Position numbers and translations under genes: made by a program. Of a stretch of 64,000 nt of DNA, positions 46,001 to 53,863 are shown in pieces. The notes beneath the pieces are model-generated. The model worked only from the letters and a program-made list of their open reading frames with translations. It was not told where the DNA came from and made no database searches. Positions within the stretch are counted from its first letter, which is position 1. The number at the start of each line of letters is the position of its first letter. Source of the stretch: Hyphococcus aureus (GTDB lineage Bacteria; Pseudomonadota; Alphaproteobacteria; Caulobacterales; Parvularculaceae); assembly GCF_042643165.1 (NCBI RefSeq), contig NZ_JBHRSH010000002.1, forward strand, positions 1,240,001 to 1,304,000, written 5' to 3'.

Positions 46001-46957
46001 GCCCGCCTTCCATTCATAAGGCGCCGTTTCCTTGTCCGTGGTTTCAACGCCCGGACGGATTGTGCAGGATGCCGCGTTGAGGGAATTCCCGAACCACGCT
46101 GACACCAGCGAAACATGTTCGAGATTGGGCGCCGCGTCGATCAGCGCATCGATGGAGGCGCGGAAATCGGTGACGCCCGCCGTATTGTGAATATTTTCAC
46201 TCGCCGTCACGCCCTCTTCGATGACGCGGTTGACCCCCGTGGTCCCGTAGACGAACTCCCCCGAGCCGGGGATCAGCGAGACGGCGGTGAGCTTGTTTTC
46301 CAGGGCGTAGGGTTCGACGGTTTTCAGGCTCTTTTCGATCTCGAAGGAAAGCTGGGGGATGCGGTTGCCGAAATCTTTCAGCGGCAAATCCTCGAAGACG
46401 ATATAGGCGAGCCCGCGAAAACCCGGCGCCGCGCCTGTTCCTTGGGTTGCGAGAATAAGCGCGTCGGGCGTTTGGCTTTCCGTTCCGCGATAGACGCGCA
46501 CATTGTGTTTTGAAACATCGAACGGCTTGCCGTCGGCCCAGACGCGGCCCACCCGGTCGATTTCTCCCTCACACAAACCCACCGCGAAAGAGATGGAATA
46601 GAGATATTCCGTATAGGTTGTTTGCGCGGCGGGGCGGCCGCCCTTGCCGCCGCTCGACTCTGTTGTTTGCGACGACGTCTCCTTGAAATTCGCCGCCCAG
46701 ATGAGTTGCCCCGCGACGCGCGCGCGGCCGAAAACCCGCAAGACAGGCGCGCCCTCCTGTGACGCCTGCAGCTGAAAACTATCGAGGCGCGGGCCCTCCA
46801 CTTTGCGTTTGCGCGGCCCGAAGATGAGACGATCGGCGTAACCGGCGGCATAGGATGCAGCGGTTGTCGCGACGGTGCGCGCGAGGAACGCGCCGATGCC
46901 GCCCTTCGCGACAGCGCCCGCCGCCCCTTGCGCAGCGGTGAGAAGCAACTGTGCCAT
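43097..46957 (-). CDS. GTA baseplate megatron protein (RcGTA gp15 type)
   Basis: 1286 residues, the largest protein here. The GTA TIM-barrel-like glycoside hydrolase domain lies around 430-730 (HFSIANGEVVYAGPAEWSFR, EYFGHQPADGSGDVFFHLD, YFTETGCPAIDKGANQPN), followed by a phage-tail-3-like domain. The very N-terminal AQLLLTAAQGAAGAVAKGG helices and the later FQPRSGAPVMI, DIAAVMPASEAEARARS and ELLENGRWRLSGLLRGQAG segments match the megatron of Rhodobacter GTA. It is the tail-tip protein that contacts the recipient cell. Last gene of the GTA operon. Confidence 0.93.
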   Translation of the reverse strand: MAQLLLTAAQGAAGAVAKGGIGAFLARTVATTAASYAAGYADRLIFGPRKRKVEGPRLDSFQLQASQEGAPVLRVFGRARVAGQLIWAANFKETSSQTTESSGGKGGRPAAQTTYTEYLYSISFAVGLCEGEIDRVGRVWADGKPFDVSKHNVRVYRGTESQTPDALILATQGTGAAPGFRGLAYIVFEDLPLKDFGNRIPQLSFEIEKSLKTVEPYALENKLTAVSLIPGSGEFVYGTTGVNRVIEEGVTASENIHNTAGVTDFRASIDALIDAAPNLEHVSLVSAWFGNSLNAASCTIRPGVETTDKETAPYEWKAGGVTRSAAHLISTHDGGAAYGGTPADKNIVETIQSLNAKGLKVMFHPFILMDASGYPWRGRIDAGAADKTAGATSAIASFFGTASAAHFSIANGEVVYAGPAEWSFRRFILHYAKLCALAGGVDAFLLGSELRGVTTTRDNADNYPAVTQMISLAAEVRAILGPSTKISYAADWSEYFGHQPADGSGDVFFHLDSLWANGNIDFIGVDNYMPAADWRDGYAHTDALAGAKSQYDLQYLQDNIGGGEGYDWHYASDADRAAQTRTAITDGAYGEHWVFRNKDFLNWWSNAHYNRPGGVKAGAPTAWVPQSKPIYFTETGCPAIDKGANQPNVFVDPKSTESATPHFSSGHRDDMAQRRFLEAQTRYWSKHANNPTSSVYGARMVDIDRRYVWAWDARPFPDFPARSDVWGDTPNWEKGHWLNGRLGRAPLDLLVTALAAEAGFTNVESGGLEGVATGYVVDRPMSAREMIDPLADVYQFDVVESGDILRFQPRSGAPVMILDTADLAERRDGAFTLTLAQETDLPAAFRLGFFDEQDGFASAVAEARDPGARPHREAGADIAAVMPASEAEARARSILADAWVMREGLSFALPPSAAALEPGDAIILNDLGAERLYRVTEIEDGFARDASLLRVAPAVYDAPLSTAAYAASGDINIYSAPIWALMDLPLLRSGDDPAAPWFAAFSDPWPGGAALYRSAGEGAPALAGLASSRAVMGRIKTALPPAGSGRRVYRHVDLRLAFGALSSKSEEDVFAGANLFAVEADNGGWEICQFETAELLENGRWRLSGLLRGQAGSEQQAMAGASVDARFVLLNSAVTQAAFSVNARGLSFVWQAGPEGDLPDTDNFTTKTLTMSARGLIPLSPVHLRAAWAGSDIRLSWIRRTREGGDSWEGEVPLSEYDERYRVTIYDGASPVRTVETTTSEYAYAAADILADFGSSDPGATLTFAVAQVSDAVGEGAEARRDIVLT

Positions 46958-46978
46958 CAGAGAACTCCGGTTTTGGAT

Positions 46979-47100
46979 CGCTCATCCCGGCCCTTCATCC
47001 TGAGGAGCCAAAATTCCTTCGCCCTTCGAGACGCGCGCATTTTCATGCGCGCCCTCGGGATGAAGGAATTTTGGCGTCTCGAAGGACGCCGGGATGAGCG
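46979..47100. repeat. Palindromic repeat element inside the GTA operon
   Basis: A 13-base perfect inverted repeat, CGCTCATCCCGGC (46979-46991) and its complement (47088-47100), encloses further inverted modules (CTTCATCCTGAGG, CCTTCGAGAC / GTCTCGAAGGA). The same modules occur at 60629-60719. It lies in the gap between the GTA peptidase and megatron genes and looks like a dispersed non-autonomous repeat common in alphaproteobacterial genomes. Confidence 0.8.
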
Positions 47101-47114
47101 GTCAGAAAATTCAG

Positions 47115-47573
47115 TCATTGCGTCACTCCCGGAAAGGAAAAGACGCCGGCGATGCGGCTGCGCCACCAGCGGTTCATCCAGCTCTCCACCACCGCGCGGC
47201 CCGCATAAGCGTGGATGAAGGCGTTTGGCGATGTGGCGATGCCGCAATGTTTCGCGGGACCGTCCGTAACGACCCGGAAAATAATTACGTCTCCCGGTTC
47301 GATTTCGCCGGACTGTTTTTCGATGAGATTGCGGCGCGCGGCGGAGAGCAAAGGCTCGTCTTTTTTGCGTTCATTCCAGTCGGGCGTGTAAGGCGGCGGC
47401 AATTCGGGCTCGGCGCCATAAAGATCGCGCCAGACGCCGCGAATGAGACCGAGACAATCGCAGCCCGCGCCCTTCGCGCTCGCCTGATGCACATAGGGCG
47501 TGCCGAGCCAGCCTGCAGTCGCGGCGAGGATGTCAGTGCGGTTGATGAGATTCGAAACAGGAGCAGCGCTCAC
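47115..47573 (-). CDS. GTA NlpC/P60 peptidase (RcGTA gp14 type)
   Basis: 152 residues. NlpC/P60 cysteine peptidase: catalytic Cys in GCDCLGLIRGVWR, His in AKHCGIATSPNAFIH. In GTA tails it opens recipient or host peptidoglycan. It overlaps the gp13-type gene by four bases. The stop is separated from the next gene by a repeat element. Confidence 0.93.
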   Translation of the reverse strand: MSAAPVSNLINRTDILAATAGWLGTPYVHQASAKGAGCDCLGLIRGVWRDLYGAEPELPPPYTPDWNERKKDEPLLSAARRNLIEKQSGEIEPGDVIIFRVVTDGPAKHCGIATSPNAFIHAYAGRAVVESWMNRWWRSRIAGVFSFPGVTQ

Positions 47574-48448
47574 TTCAATCTCCCTCCTGTATTCTTCTCG
47601 CTCTTCAGAGGATAGGAGATCGCGAAGTCATTGCCCGGCATGAAGGGAAAGCCGCGAAAGTTTGCGGCATTTGAAAATTTTGCGCGGCAGGTATCGAAGC
47701 GTTTGTCACAGCCTGCGGTGACGGTGAATTGATCGCCCACTTCAATCGCGGCGCCCGCAGGCAGCCAGAGCGAAATGGCGCCCGATTGCGTCTGCGTTTT
47801 CACATGCGCGGCGAGCCCGGCATTGGCGCCCGTCATCCAGGTCAACAGCCCGTGCGCGAACCATGCGTCCTCGAAGCTCGCAAATCCGCTGCCGACGAAA
47901 CTCTGCGCATCACGAAGCGCGGTGACGGCGCCGGATGTCTTAAACGCCGCTTGGGTCAAATCGACGCCGCATTTGGTTGACCCCACATTGACGTCGCAAA
48001 GCCGCTGATAGACGCGGCCAAGCGGTTGTTCCAATGCATGCGAAAGCCCGCGCAATTCCGCGCGAAAGGCCGCGCCCTCGCGCTTCACTTCGCCGATGAC
48101 GCCTTTTTTGAGGAGTAAACGCTGGTCCGCATCCGCCCAGTTCACGCGGAAGACTTCCACTTCCGCGCTGTCATAACGCCCCGCCGCAAGGTCTTCGCCC
48201 GAGAGCGCAGACGCAGACAGCGCGCCCTCGATCTCCGCATTGTCCGCAGCGAGATCGGCAGAGGAAGATAGTGCGGAGCCAACGGCGCCTGTATCGGGCA
48301 GGAATGTCGTTCCGTCAAAAGTCAGTGCGCGATCATGATCGGTAAAGCCGAGCACGAAACCGTCGCGCCGCGTCACCCGCCAGCAAGTCGCGAGTGTCGT
48401 CGCGCCCGTATCGAGGTGCGCCTGTAATCCTGTATCGACCGCGCGCAT
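47570..48448 (-). CDS. GTA hub protein, DUF2163 family (RcGTA gp13 type)
   Basis: 292 residues. N-terminal TGATTLATCWRVTRRDGFVLGFTDHD is the DUF2163 signature. Four cysteines (YQRLCDVNVGSTKCGV; TAGCDKRFDTCRAK) are in the places expected for the iron-sulfur cluster reported in the Rhodobacter GTA hub. It joins tail tube and baseplate. It shares one base with the gp12-type gene. Confidence 0.93.
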   Translation of the reverse strand: MRAVDTGLQAHLDTGATTLATCWRVTRRDGFVLGFTDHDRALTFDGTTFLPDTGAVGSALSSSADLAADNAEIEGALSASALSGEDLAAGRYDSAEVEVFRVNWADADQRLLLKKGVIGEVKREGAAFRAELRGLSHALEQPLGRVYQRLCDVNVGSTKCGVDLTQAAFKTSGAVTALRDAQSFVGSGFASFEDAWFAHGLLTWMTGANAGLAAHVKTQTQSGAISLWLPAGAAIEVGDQFTVTAGCDKRFDTCRAKFSNAANFRGFPFMPGNDFAISYPLKSEKNTGGRLK

Positions 48449-49080
48449 CAGACCAGAACCTCAATCAAGGGGATCGAGGGAATGTCGCCCGCCTGAAACG
48501 CCGCGAGATTGATGCGCAGTTCATCCGTGTCGAAGCGCACGGGCGTGTCGAACAGAAATCCGGCGGTAATCGCCGCCGCGGCGGCGGGCGGCGACGCAAA
48601 ACTCACAACGCCTGTCGTTTCATCGAAAGTGAAGTCAACGCCTTCGCTTTGTTCAACGCTGTCCACCGCGACGCGCACCGACCCCAACACCGGTTTCCGG
48701 ATCGGCCGCGCATAGGCCGCCGCGCCAGACGCATAGCGTTTCAGCAATTGGAAATCCGTTTCGCTTCCATCGCCGGCGCCAATGGTCTGATCGTCCGGCG
48801 CAGGGCTTTCAGCCATGCGGCAGCTCTTAAAATCGAACGGATCGCGAAAACGAAACCCGTAAAGCCGCCCGTGCCGCGCCTCGAAAAATGCGATGACGTC
48901 TTCGATGTCGGCGATGGACTTAACGCCGTAACCGGCGTTGAACGACCGCCGCGACCCGGCCCAGGGGGAATTGCGCTCCTCATGGCCGGAAACGAGCGCG
49001 ACAATGTCGGTCTTGCGGGTCGGCCCGCCTTCGGAATTCAGCGCAATATCGACGGGGAATAAGATTTCGTGGAAAGACAT
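48448..49080 (-). CDS. GTA distal tail protein, DUF2460 family (RcGTA gp12 type)
   Basis: 210 residues. FHEILFPVDIALNSEGGPTRKTDIV starts the family, with FFEARHGRLYGFRFRDPFDFKS as the core motif. In RcGTA this is the distal tail ring protein. It lies 27 bases after the tape-measure gene and is followed directly by the hub gene. Confidence 0.93.
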   Translation of the reverse strand: MSFHEILFPVDIALNSEGGPTRKTDIVALVSGHEERNSPWAGSRRSFNAGYGVKSIADIEDVIAFFEARHGRLYGFRFRDPFDFKSCRMAESPAPDDQTIGAGDGSETDFQLLKRYASGAAAYARPIRKPVLGSVRVAVDSVEQSEGVDFTFDETTGVVSFASPPAAAAAITAGFLFDTPVRFDTDELRINLAAFQAGDIPSIPLIEVLV

Positions 49081-49107
49081 AGGTTGTTACTCAACTGATG
49101 GTTGGCG

Positions 49108-49641
49108 TCACAAATTCCGCTGGCCGCGCCCGACCGCACGCGCGAGCGCTGCGGCCACTTGCGTTTCGGAGCGTTGGAAACTTTGAACATCGGTGACGCC
49201 CGGCAGGGAGATGTTCACCGTCATGGCGCCCGTCCCCAAAGGTCGGACCGTTCCCGCGCCGCCCGGCGTAAAGAGTTCCGGTCCGCGCTCCCCCACAAGA
49301 TAAGCCGCGCCCGGCGCCACCGGCCCGCCGCCCGCGCGCGCTCCGCCAAAGGCGGAGGTCAGCGCATTTGAAATGAGGTTGTGCACCGGCTGGCGCACAA
49401 GACTGTCGATGGCGAAGCGGCGCAGATCCTTCAGCAACGCGCCGGTCAGTTTCTTGAGGGAAAGCTCACCGCGCTCGGCGGCGCGGGCGAGATTGGACTG
49501 GATGGAATTCGCCGCGGTCTCAAAGGCTTCGTCGATCAATGCGGCGGCAGGTGCGATCCGTTCGCGGGCGATGGATTCGATTTCGCCCGCCGCCTCTTCG
49601 ACGCGGGCCGTGTTGACGGTGACATTGATATGATCAGGCAT
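49108..49641 (-). CDS. GTA tail tape measure protein (RcGTA gp11 type)
   Basis: 177 residues: a helical first part (EEAAGEIESIARERIAPAAALIDEAF, ARAAERGELSLKKLTGALLKDLRRFA), then Gly-rich GGARAGGGPVAPGAAYLVGERGPELFTP, the signature of short GTA tape measures. The short length fits the stubby GTA tail. Its start overlaps the end of the tiny g10.1 gene. Confidence 0.92.
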   Translation of the reverse strand: MPDHINVTVNTARVEEAAGEIESIARERIAPAAALIDEAFETAANSIQSNLARAAERGELSLKKLTGALLKDLRRFAIDSLVRQPVHNLISNALTSAFGGARAGGGPVAPGAAYLVGERGPELFTPGGAGTVRPLGTGAMTVNISLPGVTDVQSFQRSETQVAAALARAVGRGQRNL

Positions 49642-49801
49642 TGGTTTTCCCGTGAGTGTTGATGAGCTGCATCAGCGCATCGCGTGTCATTATTTCGTTT
49701 TGCGGAGCAGCGGCTTCGAGCAGCGCGCGCCATTCGCAAACCGACAGCGCCCAGAACGCGTGCGGCGTAAGCCCCAGCCGCAAGACGGCGAAAACAAGCA
49801 T
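49634..49801 (-). CDS. GTA small protein, TIGR02216-like (RcGTA g10.1 type)
   Basis: A 55-residue frame from the ATG at 49801, ending TGA at 49636-49634 inside the tape-measure start. The sequence LRLGLTPHAFWALSVCEWRALLEAA is typical of the small phage TIGR02216 family that lies between g10 and the tape measure in every GTA. The conserved part seems to begin a few codons before the ATG (EAWRA), with no standard start there, so the true start may be non-canonical. It is probably a tail assembly chaperone partner of g10. Confidence 0.8.
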   Translation of the reverse strand: MLVFAVLRLGLTPHAFWALSVCEWRALLEAAAPQNEIMTRDALMQLINTHGKTNA

Positions 49802-49815
49802 CGCGCGCCACGCCT

Positions 49816-50148
49816 CTAACCCTCCCCCGATGCGGACTTTCCCGGCGGTTCATCTCCGCCGAGACTTTCAAAAGCCTGCGCAATGGCGCGCGCCGCTTGC
49901 GCCAAATCGAGATCGCTTGCTTTCAGCGCCTCCATCGTCAGCGTGGCGCCGCCCCCCGCCAGCAACGCGTGAAGGATCAAAACAATGTCGGCGATGCGAG
50001 GCTGTTTCAACCGCGCCTGCAACGAGGACAGATCGCCCTGCCCAAGCTTCTCCTCGATGTCAGCAAGCGCGCCGAGAGTCAGACGCAGGGTTTTCTCCTC
50101 ACCGTTGATCCTGATCGATACGTCGCCGCGCGGATGCGTCATGCTCAA
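49816..50148 (-). CDS. GTA gp10-family protein
   Basis: 110 residues of the GTA_gp10 family: RGDVSIRINGEEKTLRLTLGALADIEEKLG and ARLKQPRIADIVLILHALLAGGG. Probably a tail assembly chaperone. It overlaps the major tail gene by four bases and precedes the g10.1 gene. Confidence 0.92.
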   Translation of the reverse strand: MSMTHPRGDVSIRINGEEKTLRLTLGALADIEEKLGQGDLSSLQARLKQPRIADIVLILHALLAGGGATLTMEALKASDLDLAQAARAIAQAFESLGGDEPPGKSASGEG

Positions 50149-50564
50149 CTCTCCGGCGTAAAGGTCAGCGCGCCAGCGGATTCGAGCGCGAGCGCCATGG
50201 ACGCTTCGCGGTCATGCTCTCCCGCATAATCGAGATTGGCGATCAGAAACGCGCCCTCGATGGTTCCGAAGCCGGGCACGATGATTTGCCAGTTGCGCGC
50301 TTGTGCTCCGAAGAATACGGCGCGCGTCTCTTCCGCCGCCGCATCATTGAGGAACACACCCGCGCCGGAAATAGACGCCTGGCGCACCCCCGCGCCGGCG
50401 AGCAATTCGCGCCAGCCGCCGGTCGACTGTGAATGCGTCACGTCAACGGTCTGCGCGTTGAGAGACAATGTCTTGGTGCGCAAACCGCCGATGACGGAAA
50501 AGGTTTCGGAGACTTCGCCGTCGCCGAGTTTCAACAGAAGGTCTTTGCCTTTTTGGGCGGGCAT
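50145..50564 (-). CDS. GTA major tail protein, TP901-1 family (RcGTA gp9 type)
   Basis: 139 residues: MPAQKGKDLLLKLGDGE, TFSVIGGLRTKTLSLNAQ and VDVTHSQSTGGWRELLAGAG are hallmarks of the TP901-1/GTA tail-tube family. It polymerises into the tail tube. Followed directly by gp10 with a four-base overlap. Confidence 0.94.
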   Translation of the reverse strand: MPAQKGKDLLLKLGDGEVSETFSVIGGLRTKTLSLNAQTVDVTHSQSTGGWRELLAGAGVRQASISGAGVFLNDAAAEETRAVFFGAQARNWQIIVPGFGTIEGAFLIANLDYAGEHDREASMALALESAGALTFTPES

Positions 50565-50577
50565 GGGTTGGCTCCTT

Positions 50578-50985
50578 TTACTGCGCCTGCGTCACCGCGC
50601 GGAAGCGCGCAACGCCCTGATAGGTTTCGCCGTCAGTGCGCCGGAACGCATCAGCGAAGACAAAACGAATATGAATGAGGTCATGGCCGGAGAGCGTCAG
50701 CGCCGCGTCATGCAGTGCGTCGTAAACCGAGGAGAGAATGCGCTTCACTTCACGCCGCCCGGCGTAACGGGAAAACACATAGAGCCGCAGATCATGCTCA
50801 AGCCCGCCGTTGACGCCTTTCCAGTCGCTGGCGCGCGCTTCGCCAAGAGTGAGATAAGGAAAGACCGCGTCCGGCGGCGGATCGTCGAAGATGCGCGCCG
50901 GGTCTCCCACCTCCGCCTTGATGGCGGCGTCTGAGGAAAGCGTCTGGTAGACCGCCTTTTGCAATTCCCATTGGGCGTTGGTCAT
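50578..50985 (-). CDS. GTA tail terminator, DUF3168 family (RcGTA gp8 type)
   Basis: 135 residues: NAQWELQKAVYQTLSSDAAI and FPYLTLGEARASDWKG (DUF3168). It caps the tail tube at the head side. Overlaps the head-closure gene by four bases. Confidence 0.93.
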   Translation of the reverse strand: MTNAQWELQKAVYQTLSSDAAIKAEVGDPARIFDDPPPDAVFPYLTLGEARASDWKGVNGGLEHDLRLYVFSRYAGRREVKRILSSVYDALHDAALTLSGHDLIHIRFVFADAFRRTDGETYQGVARFRAVTQAQ

Positions 50986-51299
50986 GACAGAACCTCCTCG
51001 CAGATGAGCGTCAGGCGCCGGTCACGGCCGTCATCGCTCTCGATACTGACGGTCTCGAACATCACGCCCTCAAAAGTGAGACGTTGCCCCAGCGCGACCT
51101 CGGCGCTGAAACGGATGGTGACGGCGATGCGTTTCAGCCGGTTCGCGCGGTCGCCCGCAAAATCACGGGTCGAGGTCAATCGCTCCACCGAGGCCCAGAC
51201 TTCCGATCCGGCGCCCCAGGAAAGGCTGGCGCCGCCGGCCTCGTCACTGGCGCGCGAGACATCGAGCAAGATGACTTTATGACGAAGGGCGCCGATCAC
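50982..51299 (-). CDS. GTA head closure / head-tail adaptor (RcGTA gp7 type)
   Basis: 105 residues of the phage head-tail adaptor family: LRHKVILLDVSRASDEAGGA and WASVERLTSTRDFAGDRANR. It closes the connector and joins head to tail. Overlaps the connector gene by four bases. Confidence 0.92.
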   Translation of the reverse strand: MIGALRHKVILLDVSRASDEAGGASLSWGAGSEVWASVERLTSTRDFAGDRANRLKRIAVTIRFSAEVALGQRLTFEGVMFETVSIESDDGRDRRLTLICEEVLS

Positions 51300-51856
51300 A
51301 GACGCACCTCCCGGAACGGCGCCATCAGCGCGTCCACCGTCTGCGGGAAGGAATAGACGCGGCGCTCGCCCGCCGCCTCGCGATTTTCGTAGAAAGCCGC
51401 CGCGAGAATTTTCACCGCGAGTTTCAATTGTTCGGGAACCGCGTCGGCATTCGCATAGCCTGCGCTGAAATCGATCCGCACCCCGCCGACAGCGGGAACC
51501 GGCAGCGGCCAGGGCCCGGCGGGACGGATGCGCGGCGTTTTTCCGAGAACCGCGTCATATAAAGACGCCGCGACCGTTTGCGGCGCACCCTCCCCGTCGA
51601 TCACCGCAACCGCGTCAAGCGCGGAGACCGGCGACAACGGTAGAAACAATGTTTCTTCAGGAGCCGCATCGAGCGTCAGCCGCCATTGTTGCGGCATCAG
51701 CGCGAGACCGCCGCGCGCCTCGACCGCGCGCACGGCGGCGACGAGAACGCCAGTGATCAGCGCGTCTTCATCGGAATGTGTGACGCGCAGATGCGCTTTC
51801 AAGTCAGCCAGTGTCACCGGCTCCGCCGCCGGCGGGGAAAGAAGAGTAAGGGACAT
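51296..51856 (-). CDS. GTA head-tail connector (RcGTA gp6 type)
   Basis: 186 residues from the ATG at 51856. LSPPAAEPVTLADLKAHLRV, then THSDEDALITGVLVAAVRAV, is the typical start of the phage connector (gp6-like) family. The frame stays open to 51928, but that part lies in a repeat and is not conserved. The gap between it and the capsid gene holds a palindromic repeat. Confidence 0.93.
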   Translation of the reverse strand: MSLTLLSPPAAEPVTLADLKAHLRVTHSDEDALITGVLVAAVRAVEARGGLALMPQQWRLTLDAAPEETLFLPLSPVSALDAVAVIDGEGAPQTVAASLYDAVLGKTPRIRPAGPWPLPVPAVGGVRIDFSAGYANADAVPEQLKLAVKILAAAFYENREAAGERRVYSFPQTVDALMAPFREVRL

Positions 51857-51907
51857 AACGCAACGCGTCCTTTTTTGGTTTCTAGTCCAACTCTCTCCCC
51901 GCTCACC

Positions 51908-51973
51908 CCCGCGAAAGCGGGGATCCATGAAACACAGAACTGCTCTGTGCGTCTGGATTCCCGCTTTCGCGGG
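51908..51973. repeat. Palindromic repeat inside the GTA operon (capsid-connector gap)
   Basis: 20-base arms at 51908-51927 and 51954-51973 (CCCGCGAAAGCGGGGATCCA and its complement with one mismatch), plus an inner CACAGA/TCTGTG pair. This is a widespread proteobacterial dispersed palindrome, not a terminator: no T tract follows on the minus strand. It could still stabilise the capsid mRNA end. Confidence 0.85.
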
Positions 51974-51997
51974 AATGAACGGAGAAAGGAATCGTCT

Positions 51998-53245
51998 TTA
52001 GCTCGCCGCGAATTTCAGGAATTTGAAAGCGTCGTAATCCTGAACGCCGCCGCCAACACGTTTGGTGGTGTAGAAGAGAACGTAAGGCTTCGACGAATAG
52101 GGATCGCGCAAGACGCGCACGCCGACGCGATCGACAATGAGATAACCACGGCGGAAATCGCCGAACGCAATCGAATGGGAGTCTGACGCAATGTCCGGCA
52201 TGTCTTCGGCTTCCGTCACCGGATAACCCATGAGGCGCGCAGGCTCGCCCGGCTCGTCATTCGGCTGCCAGAGATAATTGCCTTCGCTATCCTTGAACTT
52301 ACGAAGGGCGCCGACAACCGACCGATTCATGAGGAAACGCCCATTGGCGCGATAGGCTTGTTTCGGCGCATAGATAAGGTCGAGCAGCGCATCGGACGGA
52401 TTGGACGCAGCGAAGGCGCCGTCCGCGCCCGACGGCAGATAGCCGATTTGCGTCGCGGTTTTCGAAGCGTCAGCGGCAATGGTGTAGGAAAGGATGCCCT
52501 TCGGCGCGGTCGTGCCGTTGCCGGAGATGAAAGCGGCGGACTCTTGCACCGCGAATTCCGTCTGCACTTCGTCGGCGAGCCATTGCTCGATATCGACGAT
52601 GGCGTCATCGAGCAGCGTCTGCGACGCCGCCGGCATGGCGTAAAGCTCCATGGTGGGGAAGTCGATGGCCGTGAGCGTCGGCGCGGTCGTCGCCGTGCCG
52701 CGCGCCGTTGTTTCCGCAACCCAACCCGCCACAGCGTCGCCGTTGGAGACCGGCTTGCGGAAAACATTGCCGCCAATATCGCGCACGCTCGCAATCTGGC
52801 GGATCGGTGAAATGTCTTTCACCGCGGCGGTGATGAGCCGCTCCACTTCCTCCGGCGCGAGATAGCCGCCTTCCGAATCCGTACCGGCGTTTACCGATTT
52901 CGATTCAAGCGAGGCGACGGAGGTGGCGTCGCCGACGCGCATATAGCGCATGAACGCGGCTTTGCGTTCATCGGGCTCGATGATGGCGTTTGGCCGCGCG
53001 GCGGCGCCGATGCTTGGCCGACCCTGTTTCAGCGCCAGGCGGTCGACAGCGGCTTTTTGCTCGCTCACCGCATCGTTGATGCGTTCGATCTTCTCATTGA
53101 GGACGATGTCGTCGGCGCTTTTGGCTTCAAGCGCGGCGAGGCGTTCGTCATTGGCGTCTTTGAACGTTTCGAACGCGCTCAGGAACTCACGCATGGCGCC
53201 GCGAATTTCCGCATTAGGCGCTTCTGCTTTGGTCTCGATGGTCAT
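51998..53245 (-). CDS. GTA major capsid protein, HK97 fold (RcGTA gp5 type)
   Basis: 415 residues. The N-terminal helical delta domain (FLSAFETFKDANDERLAALE) is followed by the HK97 shell core (SEGGYLAPEEVERLITAAVK, PIRQIASVRDIGG, EDMPDIASDSHSIAFGDF, then RRGYLIVDRVGVRVLRDPYS). It forms the GTA head after protease cleavage of the N-terminal domain. 12 bases downstream of the protease gene. Confidence 0.96.
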   Translation of the reverse strand: MTIETKAEAPNAEIRGAMREFLSAFETFKDANDERLAALEAKSADDIVLNEKIERINDAVSEQKAAVDRLALKQGRPSIGAAARPNAIIEPDERKAAFMRYMRVGDATSVASLESKSVNAGTDSEGGYLAPEEVERLITAAVKDISPIRQIASVRDIGGNVFRKPVSNGDAVAGWVAETTARGTATTAPTLTAIDFPTMELYAMPAASQTLLDDAIVDIEQWLADEVQTEFAVQESAAFISGNGTTAPKGILSYTIAADASKTATQIGYLPSGADGAFAASNPSDALLDLIYAPKQAYRANGRFLMNRSVVGALRKFKDSEGNYLWQPNDEPGEPARLMGYPVTEAEDMPDIASDSHSIAFGDFRRGYLIVDRVGVRVLRDPYSSKPYVLFYTTKRVGGGVQDYDAFKFLKFAAS

Positions 53246-53257
53246 TACTCGTTACTC

Positions 53258-53863
53258 CTATACTGACAATGATTGCGCCGCAGCCTTCGCGGCCTCGACG
53301 ACGTGACGGGCGCCCGCCCCGCATGTGGGGGGAGGAAGAGCGGGCGCCCGCTTCCTGGTTCGCACTCCGGCAGGTGTGGGGGAGGATGGAATGCGAACCG
53401 ATTGGGTGAAAAGTCGGGCGTAATCTTGCGCGTCATAGTCTTCGCGAACGGGACCGATGCGCGTGACCCGCGCGCCCGGCGCCATAGGGAAGGTCACAAC
53501 AGACACTTCCCAGAGATCGGCTTGAAGAATGCGCCGCCCGGACGGAACGCGCATCGACCGCACGGTCTGATAGCCGATGGAAAGCCCGTCCATGGCGCCG
53601 CCTTCAATGAGCGCATGCACCTCGCGCGCGCGCGGCGACGACAAAATCAACTCGCCTTTGACAAACAGGCCGCGCGCATCCTCACGGAAGGACAGCCAAC
53701 GCCCGATCGGCGCCTCCGCCGCGTGTTGATAGAGCAATGCAGGCTTCGTGTTCTTTTTCAGCGACTGCGCAAAGGCGCCCGGCGCGACGATGTCGCCATT
53801 CAAATCGGGAACATTGAAGATGGAGGCGTAGCCTTCAATCTCGGCGATGAGCTTATCCATCAC
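53258..53863 (-). CDS. GTA prohead protease, HK97 family (RcGTA gp4 type)
   Basis: 201 residues: IEGYASIFNVPDLNGDIVAPGAF, ALLYQHAAEAPIGRW (catalytic His), SPRAREVHALIEGGAMDGLSIGY (catalytic Ser). It cleaves the capsid delta domain during head maturation. The C-terminal 50 residues are Pro/Arg-rich and variable. Overlaps the gp3.5-type gene by four bases. Confidence 0.94.
   Translation of the reverse strand: MMDKLIAEIEGYASIFNVPDLNGDIVAPGAFAQSLKKNTKPALLYQHAAEAPIGRWLSFREDARGLFVKGELILSSPRAREVHALIEGGAMDGLSIGYQTVRSMRVPSGRRILQADLWEVSVVTFPMAPGARVTRIGPVREDYDAQDYARLFTQSVRIPSSPTPAGVRTRKRAPALPPPTCGAGARHVVEAAKAAAQSLSV

Noticed and set aside
43550..46102. 850-codon open frame on the + strand opposite the GTA megatron gene
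   Set aside because: A mirror of GC-rich codon bias in the true minus-strand gene; the translation is Arg/Gly/His-rich with no fold, and the minus strand gives a known protein family.
51908..51973. Transcription terminator in the GTA operon
   Set aside because: Strong stem but no T run in the minus-strand direction, and the same repeat type is known as a dispersed palindrome.
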